Positions 58,279-64,000 of a DNA stretch of 64,000 nt are shown piece after piece; the stretch's first letter is position 1; each line of letters starts with the position of its first letter. The stretch covers positions 1 to 64,000 of the forward strand of contig NZ_LGED01000196.1 of assembly GCF_001280085.1 (NCBI RefSeq), read 5' to 3'. Origin of the DNA: Saccharothrix sp. NRRL B-16348 (GTDB lineage Bacteria; Actinomycetota; Actinomycetes; Mycobacteriales; Pseudonocardiaceae). The translations under genes were made by a program, and so were the position numbers. The notes beneath the pieces were generated by a model that had not been told where the DNA came from, did no database searches, and saw only the letters and a program-made list of their open reading frames with translations.

Positions 58279-60048
58279 TCACACCGGCAGGGTCAGCACG
58301 TCGAACGCGTTGGGCAGCCCGAGCCGGTAGTTCACCTGGTCCTGGGCCTTGAGCAGCTCGAACTCGGGCGCCCGGTACAGCGGGCGCACGACCGCGCGGG
58401 GAGCGCCGGACCCGGCTTCGTCCAGCAGCGCGTTGACCGCCATGCGCGCGGCGCTGTTCGCCCCTTCCATGCTGGCGCCGTTGATCGGCGCCTGGACGTA
58501 GTCGCCGGCGAGGAAGAGGTTCGGCACGGCGGTGCGCGCGGTCGGGCGGCGACGCCAGGAACCCACCGGCTGCACCACGAGCTCGTCGGCGTTGCCGGGG
58601 TTCGGCCCGCCGAGCCCGGTCAGGGCGGGGTCCAGGAACCAGGTGACCAGGGACGACTCGTCGAGCACCGTCCGGCCCGAGTCGTTGAGGTGCTGCTTGA
58701 GCTGGGCCAGCACCTCCTGCACGATCTGCTGCTCGGTCAGCTGCTTCGCGGGCCGGCCGAAGAGCACGCCGGGCTCGTCCCAGTCCGAGATGATGACGGA
58801 CACGCAGTCCGCGACGCGGCCGTCGCCGTAGTCGGCCGGGAAGTCGCGCGCCGGCCAGAACGCGGCCTGGCTGATCGAGCTGAGCGACCACGGCGTGTGG
58901 ATGTAGTACACGTGGCCGTGCACGAGCGGGGTCGGCCGGTCGAAGTAGAGCATCAAGCCGACCATCCACTCCGTCTCCAACGTCGCGGCCTCGCGCAGCC
59001 GCGGGTCGGCGGCCAGGAGGTCGGCGTTCCACACGTGCCGGGCGTGGTCCACGGGCAGCGCGCAGACGTAGTAGTCGGCCTCGACGGTCTGCTCGTTGCC
59101 CTCCGGGTCGCGGGTGCGCGCCGACGAGATCCGCCCGCCGTCCACGGCCAGGTCCTCGACCGACCACCCGAGGCGGAACTCGACCCCGAGGTCGCGCAGG
59201 TGCCGCTCCCACGGGTCGATCCAGGCTTCGTTCGTCGGCAGGTGCAGCACCCGGTCCACCGGGCCTTCGCCGCCGCGCCCGAGGAGGTTGAACACCATCT
59301 GCTCGATGATGAGGCCGGCGGTGTGCGCGCTGGCGTTGTCCGTCCGGGTCGCGCTGAGCGCGCGGGTCGGCCCGTAGACGAAGATCCGCTGGTAGTCCTC
59401 GGACTTCCCGCGCGCCCGCAGGAAGTCCGGCCAGGTCGTGTGCTCCCACTGGCCGAGGCGGCGTTCCTCGCAGCTGGTGAGGTAGACCAGCACGCGCTGG
59501 GCGAAGACGGCCGCCTCGTGCGGCGGCAGGTGGAAGGCGGTCTCGGCGACGGCGCGCACCTGGCGCAGCAGCACGTCCGGCGTCAACTGCCCCACCAGGC
59601 CGTCGGGGAGCGTCAGCGGGATGCGCAGGTCCTCCCGCCCGCCGGCGAACGACGCCAGGAACTCGGAGGCGGGGAGCAGGTTGTCGTGCACGCCGTTGGG
59701 GTTGCCCGGGAACGGGATCCGCCGCAGCGTGTCCGGCAGGTCCTGGTAGAAGCCGAAGAAGATGCGGAAACCGTGCTCGCCGGGCAGGTCGCGCCGAGCG
59801 CCCTGGCCCGTGCCGGGCACCGGGATGCTGCGGGCCTTGCCGCCCAGGGCGCGCCGCTCGTAGACCGTCACGGAGAACCCGCGCTCGGCCAGCTCGTGCG
59901 CCGCCGTCATCCCGGCGACCCCGCCGCCGAGGACCGCCACCGTGCCCGCCGAACCGCTGCCCGAGGCCACCCCCGGCAGACCCAACCCCGCCAGACCGGC
60001 GCCGGCGCCGGCCAGGAACGTGCGACGACTCAGCTCGAACCCGTCCAC
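58279..60048 (-). CDS. Tat-exported FAD-dependent oxidoreductase (phytoene desaturase/hydroxysqualene dehydroxylase-like)
   Basis: The 589-residue protein begins with a twin-arginine signal (LSRRTFLAGAGAGLAGLGLPG). A FAD motif follows (VAVLGGGVAGMTAAHELAERGFSVTVYERR), then amine-oxidase-type sequence with GEHGFRIFFGFYQDLPDTLRRI and a C-terminal LFLAGDYVQAPINGASMEGANSA. The family includes carotenoid desaturases and HpnE-type enzymes acting on isoprenoid chains. Export through Tat suggests a cofactor-loaded enzyme acting outside the membrane. It starts at GTG 60048 behind GAGGGGGCGG. It converges on the ABC-2-like gene with 10 bp between them, so membership of the cluster is likely but not certain. 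Confidence 0.88.
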   Translation of the reverse strand: MDGFELSRRTFLAGAGAGLAGLGLPGVASGSGSAGTVAVLGGGVAGMTAAHELAERGFSVTVYERRALGGKARSIPVPGTGQGARRDLPGEHGFRIFFGFYQDLPDTLRRIPFPGNPNGVHDNLLPASEFLASFAGGREDLRIPLTLPDGLVGQLTPDVLLRQVRAVAETAFHLPPHEAAVFAQRVLVYLTSCEERRLGQWEHTTWPDFLRARGKSEDYQRIFVYGPTRALSATRTDNASAHTAGLIIEQMVFNLLGRGGEGPVDRVLHLPTNEAWIDPWERHLRDLGVEFRLGWSVEDLAVDGGRISSARTRDPEGNEQTVEADYYVCALPVDHARHVWNADLLAADPRLREAATLETEWMVGLMLYFDRPTPLVHGHVYYIHTPWSLSSISQAAFWPARDFPADYGDGRVADCVSVIISDWDEPGVLFGRPAKQLTEQQIVQEVLAQLKQHLNDSGRTVLDESSLVTWFLDPALTGLGGPNPGNADELVVQPVGSWRRRPTARTAVPNLFLAGDYVQAPINGASMEGANSAARMAVNALLDEAGSGAPRAVVRPLYRAPEFELLKAQDQVNYRLGLPNAFDVLTLPV

Positions 60049-60411
60049 GAATCCGCCCCCTCGACCCGAGGTCAACGGGCAGCACCCTAGACCATCGAGC
60101 AGCCCGCACGAAGATCGTCAGGCCGACGTCGTCGTTCGTGGAAATGCTTGTGCCCCAACGGTTTTCGTGGTGACGAGACCAAGTGGAACCCGCCGATCCG
60201 CCGCCGACTGGTCCGTCCGAGTGCACCGAGAATCACCTGTTCGGGTGCGAAGTCGGCGTCGACGTGCACCACGCGTGCGGGGACATCCGGCCACTTCGGC
60301 TACCCGCTGTGCGGCATTCGGCTTCCACCGTGGAGCCATGCGATCGCTTGACGGACGGTGAATTTCAATCATTGTCATAGGGGTAAAAAAATCTTACCAA
60401 GGAGACGCCGG
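60049..60411. other. Intergenic region between FAD enzyme and protease genes
   Basis: This is a 363-bp divergent region. It holds the protease promoter at 60348-60375 and an AT-rich leader with a run of seven A (60384-60391 region). No gene is apparent in it. Confidence 0.5.
60348..60375 (+). promoter_or_regulatory. Promoter of the S8 protease gene
   Basis: TTGACG at 60348-60353 is followed after 16 bp by CATTGT (60370-60375). TCATAG is an alternative -10. The following leader is AT-rich for this genome and ends in AAGGAGA, 6 bases before ATG 60412. This is one of the clearest promoter-like arrangements in the window. Confidence 0.5.
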
Positions 60412-63400
60412 ATGCCCCACTTGCCCCTGCCGAAGCTGAGACGTGCCGCGAGACGGTCGGCCAGACCCTGGTTGGCCGTGGTGACCGCGGTCGGTCTGTT
60501 CGCGGCTTTGTCCCCGACCGCCCCGCCGCCGGAGTCCACCCCCGCGTCCGTCGCGCCCGAACTCGTCGCGGAGGTCCGGGCGGCCACGCCGGGCGAGCCG
60601 GTGCAGGCGCTGCTGATGCTCCCGAACGCCGAGCTGTCCGGCGACCGGGACGAAGTCCTCGCCGCCCTCCGCGACCACGCGGCCGACACGCAGGCCGAGG
60701 TCGCCGCGGCCATCGGCGAGACCGCGACCGTGGTGAACCGGTTCTGGCTCACGAACATGCTGCTGGTCGAGTTCCCCGCGGACACCGGCACGCTCGACTC
60801 GCTCGCGGCCGTGCCCGGCGTGGCGCAGCTCGTCCCGAACTTCGACGTGGTCGCGCCCGATCCGGTCGCGAGCACCGCGGACGTCACCCCGTCCGCCGAG
60901 CTCACCTGGGGTCTGCAGAAGATCGGGGCGGCCCGGGTCTGGGACGAGCTCGGCGTCCGGGGCAACGGCGTGCGCATCGCCACGCTGGACACCGGCGTCG
61001 ACATCACCCACCCGGACCTCGCCGGGAAGATGGTGACCGACGACCCGGGCGACGCCAAGCACCCCGGTGGCTGGATGGAGTTCGACGGGACGGGCAACCG
61101 CGTCGCCTCGGCGCCGCGCGACTCCGCCTACCACGGCACGCACGTGGCGGGCACCATCCACGGCGGCGCGACCTCCGGCACCGCGATCGGCGTCGCGCCC
61201 GCCGCCGAGATGATGCACGGCCTGGTGATCCCGGGCGGCAGCGGCTCGTTCGCGCAGGTCGCCGCCGGCATGCAGTGGGCGGTCGCGCCGGTCGACGCGG
61301 CGGGCAACCCCGCGGGACGGCCGGCGGACATCGTCAGCATGTCGTTGGGCGGCACCGGTTTCCAGGCCGCGATGGTGCAGCCGACGCGCGCCATCCGCGC
61401 CCTCGGCTCGTTCCCGGCCTTCGCCATCGGCAACAACTGCGGCACGATCGGCACGGCCAGCCCCGGCAACGTGTTCGAGGCGGTCGGCGTCGGCGCGACC
61501 GACAGCTCCGACAGCGTCGCGTCGTTCTCCTGCGGTGCCGTGGTGCGCAAAGACCAGTGGACCAGCCCGCCCGCCGACTGGCCGGGCAGCTGGGTCAAGC
61601 CGGACATCTCCGCACCGGGCGTCGACGTGTACTCGGCTTCGCCCGGCGGCGGCTACCGGACCCTGTCCGGCACCTCGATGGCCACCCCGCACACCGCGGG
61701 CACCGTCGCGCTGATGCTGTCGGCCGCCGGCGACCTGCCGGTGTCCGAGGTCGTGGACGTGCTGGCGGACACCGGGTTCTGGGACGACCGGTACGCGGGC
61801 GCACCGCCGGACACCCGGTTCGGCAGGGGCCGGATCGACGCCTACGAGGCGACCCGGTTCGTCGCGCTGAACTCGGGCGTGCGGGGCGCCGTCACCAACG
61901 CCGCCTCCGGCTCGCCCGTTCCCGGCGCCACCGTCAGGATCGAGCCGGGCGGCCGCACCCTCACCACCCTCGCGGACGGCTCCTTCACCAGCAGGCTCGA
62001 ACCGGGTGACTACACCGTCACCGTGGAGGCGTTCGGCTTCGGCAAGGCCACGGCCAACGCCACGGTCGCGCCGGACTCCTTCGCCGCGGTCGACGTCGTG
62101 CTCACCCCGGCGCCCTTCGGCCGGGTGACCGGTGTCGCGAAGCTGGACACCTCCGGGGCCGGGATTCCCGGTGTCGCGGTCAAGGTGGTCGGCGTGCCGA
62201 CCGACCTGTCCGCGGTGACCGGCGCCGACGGCCGGTACACGATCGACGGCGTGCCCGCGGGCACCTACCGGATCGGCGCCTCGTACCCGACGTTCCGGGC
62301 GCCCGGCGAGGTCGAGGTGACCGTCGTCGCGGGCGAGGCGGCCAGCGCGGACTTCGCGTTCGGCGTCCCGCCGCGCTCGGTGGCGATCGTGGACAGCTCG
62401 GAGACGCGCGCGAACCAGTACCGCGACGTCGTGTTCGCGCCGCGCGGCGTCGAAACCGCGTACTACAGCTGGGACGAGCTGGACAAGGCGGCGCAGCACG
62501 CGACCGTCGTGCTCGGCTACGGCACGCTGACGTCGGACTACGACGCGGCGGTGTTCCAGGCGTTCCTGGACGCGACGGACGCCAACGGCACCGGCGTGAT
62601 CTTCACCGACCACGCCTACACGACGGGCAACGGCCTCCGGCAGCTGTCGAAGCACACCGGGCAGCCGGTGTCGACCGGGTCCAACACGGGCGGCGGCACG
62701 TCGGCCGTGTCGTACTACGAGGTGACCGCGGCGCACCCGATCTTCGACGGGTACGCGGTGGGTGACCGCATCCCGCTCGACGACAGCACCCAGGCCAAGT
62801 GGGTCGCGTGGTTCGACGGGTACTCCGGCGCGGGCAGGCAGACGATCGCGAGCCTCGGCCGGACCGTGGACGGCGTGATGGGCGGCGGCATCGGCGTCGA
62901 CCAGCGGGCCACCAACCGGCACGTGCTGCTGTCGCTGCACGGCGCGTCGGCGACCAGGGGACCCGTCGACTGGACGCCGCAGGCGACCGACGTGTTCCTG
63001 AACGCGATCGACTGGGCCTCGCCCGCGCCGGACCCGCAGCAGCCGTACTACGCCCTGCACGACCTGAAGGTGTCGCCGGGGCTGGTGAAGGCCAGTGAGA
63101 ACGTCACGGTGACGGTCCAGGTCAAGAACGTCGGTTCGGCGGCGGGCACCTACAACGCGGCGCTCAAGGTCGGCGGCGCGGTCGAGGCGACCACGCCGGT
63201 GCAGCTGGCGGCCGGCCAGTCCAAGACCGTCACGTGGACGGTCGACCCCGATCGGCTCGGCGCGTTCACGGTGCAGGTCGGTCACCTGACCGGCTCGTTC
63301 CGGGTGCGCGCGCCGCGCGTCGACCTCTCGGTGTCCACTGTGGACGCTCCGGGTGCGGCCGCGGTCGGTCCGCTGGCCGGTGCGGTCGTCGAGCTGATCG

Positions 63401-64000
63401 TCGGCGGCCAGGTCCGCGGGCTCGGCAAGACCGACGCCGCGGGCAAGCTCGCGTTCGAGATTCCGGACCCGGTCGGCAGGTACACGCTGGTCGTGCGCAA
63501 GCCGACGTCGGAGGGCGGCGGCGACGCCTACCTGCTGCACCGCGAGATCACCGTGATCGACGACGACGTGATCTCGTTCGCGCCCAGGGTGCTCGCGGGT
63601 GGCACGAGAGCGTCCGCGATCGGCGAGAACTTCGCCGTGCGGGCGGACATTGCGCTCGACGCCGCCGACGCGCGGCACACCGGTTCGGTGTTCCTGCGCC
63701 CTTCGGGCACCGCGCCACACGGGTACCGCTACGAACCGGGCACACTGGTGGCGACGCTGGACCGGTACGAGGCGGTCACCGTGCACTCGGTGCGGCACTT
63801 GGAGCAGGACTGGTTCCTGCCGAGCACCAAGGTCTCCGGGCTCGACTGGACCACGCCGTACGACGTCCCGTTCGCGTTCGGCGGCGCGGCGAAGGTCTCG
63901 CTGGGCGACGTCGTGGTCGGCGCCGACGGCAAGGCCACCGTGGACTGGTCGGTGACCGACGCGCACGGCGTGCCGTTCGCGACGGTGGTGGCCTCCGCCG
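60412..64000 (+). CDS. Secreted subtilisin-like serine protease (S8), 3' end outside the window
   Basis: An open frame of 1,196 codons runs off the right edge. The N-terminus is basic with a signal helix (WLAVVTAVGLFAALSP), then an I9-like propeptide to about residue 150. The S8 catalytic domain has Asp193 (ATLDTGVD), His244 (HGTHVAGT), the oxyanion Asn region (AIGNNCG) and Ser422 (GTSMATPH). After it come two carboxypeptidase-regulatory-like beta modules (VRGAVTNAASGSPVPGATV; VTGVAKLDTSGAGIPGVAV), a class I glutamine-amidotransferase-like segment, a CARDB domain (VTVTVQVKNVGSAAGTY) and more beta repeats. AAGGAGA precedes ATG 60412. Confidence 0.93.
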   Translation, partial: MPHLPLPKLRRAARRSARPWLAVVTAVGLFAALSPTAPPPESTPASVAPELVAEVRAATPGEPVQALLMLPNAELSGDRDEVLAALRDHAADTQAEVAAAIGETATVVNRFWLTNMLLVEFPADTGTLDSLAAVPGVAQLVPNFDVVAPDPVASTADVTPSAELTWGLQKIGAARVWDELGVRGNGVRIATLDTGVDITHPDLAGKMVTDDPGDAKHPGGWMEFDGTGNRVASAPRDSAYHGTHVAGTIHGGATSGTAIGVAPAAEMMHGLVIPGGSGSFAQVAAGMQWAVAPVDAAGNPAGRPADIVSMSLGGTGFQAAMVQPTRAIRALGSFPAFAIGNNCGTIGTASPGNVFEAVGVGATDSSDSVASFSCGAVVRKDQWTSPPADWPGSWVKPDISAPGVDVYSASPGGGYRTLSGTSMATPHTAGTVALMLSAAGDLPVSEVVDVLADTGFWDDRYAGAPPDTRFGRGRIDAYEATRFVALNSGVRGAVTNAASGSPVPGATVRIEPGGRTLTTLADGSFTSRLEPGDYTVTVEAFGFGKATANATVAPDSFAAVDVVLTPAPFGRVTGVAKLDTSGAGIPGVAVKVVGVPTDLSAVTGADGRYTIDGVPAGTYRIGASYPTFRAPGEVEVTVVAGEAASADFAFGVPPRSVAIVDSSETRANQYRDVVFAPRGVETAYYSWDELDKAAQHATVVLGYGTLTSDYDAAVFQAFLDATDANGTGVIFTDHAYTTGNGLRQLSKHTGQPVSTGSNTGGGTSAVSYYEVTAAHPIFDGYAVGDRIPLDDSTQAKWVAWFDGYSGAGRQTIASLGRTVDGVMGGGIGVDQRATNRHVLLSLHGASATRGPVDWTPQATDVFLNAIDWASPAPDPQQPYYALHDLKVSPGLVKASENVTVTVQVKNVGSAAGTYNAALKVGGAVEATTPVQLAAGQSKTVTWTVDPDRLGAFTVQVGHLTGSFRVRAPRVDLSVSTVDAPGAAAVGPLAGAVVELIVGGQVRGLGKTDAAGKLAFEIPDPVGRYTLVVRKPTSEGGGDAYLLHREITVIDDDVISFAPRVLAGGTRASAIGENFAVRADIALDAADARHTGSVFLRPSGTAPHGYRYEPGTLVATLDRYEAVTVHSVRHLEQDWFLPSTKVSGLDWTTPYDVPFAFGGAAKVSLGDVVVGADGKATVDWSVTDAHGVPFATVVASA

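Noticed and set aside
60394..63966. Very long open frame on the minus strand opposite the protease
   Set aside because: It is antisense to a clear S8 protease with all catalytic residues. Its translation is Arg/Gly/Asp-rich without any domain, as expected for a shadow in very GC-rich DNA.

Overview
The window is very GC-rich, with frequent GTG starts, strong purine-rich ribosome binding sites and many ATGA/GTGA/TGATG gene overlaps. Together with the families present (LuxR pairs, Tat-type FAD enzyme, ClpC, ABC-F pairs, S8 protease with trailing beta domains) this points to the chromosome of a filamentous actinomycete, probably of the Pseudonocardiales (Saccharothrix/Actinosynnema/Lentzea type). 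The lineage is an inference from style, not from a marker gene. I see no rRNA, tRNA, CRISPR array or intact mobile element.

Region 1, about 0.5-23.5 kb, is an extracellular/cytoplasmic contractile injection system (eCIS, phage-tail-like) locus of the actinobacterial type. Nearly everything is on the minus strand. Read in transcription order from the right it contains: a LuxR-type regulator, a membrane-anchored beta-propeller protein, a DUF4255 tail terminator, an AAA+ ATPase, a hairpin terminator, then the sheath, a first tube protein, a small CxxC protein, a 52-residue DUF6760 protein, a 785-residue disordered repeat protein, a second tube protein, a LysM adaptor, a VgrG/gp5-gp27-like spike, a PAAR tip, gp25, baseplate J, a tail protein I-like protein, a zinc-ribbon membrane protein, a sugar-nucleotide epimerase, and a second LuxR-type regulator. 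A divergent membrane protein with Ig-like domains and two small unknown genes close the right side. No conventional tape measure, tail fibre or toxin is recognisable. The disordered repeat protein, with 13 spaced QR motifs, is the main unexplained component.

Region 2, 24-36 kb, holds a four-gene glycine-betaine/choline-type ABC importer, an isochorismatase-fold protein lacking its catalytic Asp and Cys, a STAND (NLR-like) NTPase with a possible amyloid-type N-terminal motif, an imine-reductase-like dehydrogenase divergent from a MerR regulator, an orphan sugar-binding lipoprotein, an MFS exporter coupled to a membrane diguanylate cyclase, and a newly noticed 26-residue peptide gene carrying a GRPNDWR tandem repeat and its own terminator.

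Region 3, 36-49 kb, has two tandem ABC-F proteins preceded by a promoter, an 8-codon leader peptide ending RRGR and alternative hairpins. This looks like a ribosome-targeting-antibiotic attenuator. It is followed by a DUF2330 protein, a TrmH-family methyltransferase, a secreted cupin, a secreted unknown protein, a GH13 enzyme, an IS5-type transposase relic, a ClpC-like chaperone and an unknown repeat-type protein.

Region 4, 49.6-60 kb, is a compact candidate biosynthetic cluster: geranylgeranyl-reductase-type flavoenzyme, a single-module highly reducing type I polyketide synthase (KS-AT-DH-ER-KR-ACP), an orphan ABC-2-like membrane protein and a convergent Tat-exported phytoene-desaturase-like FAD enzyme. 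The window ends inside a large secreted subtilisin-like protease.
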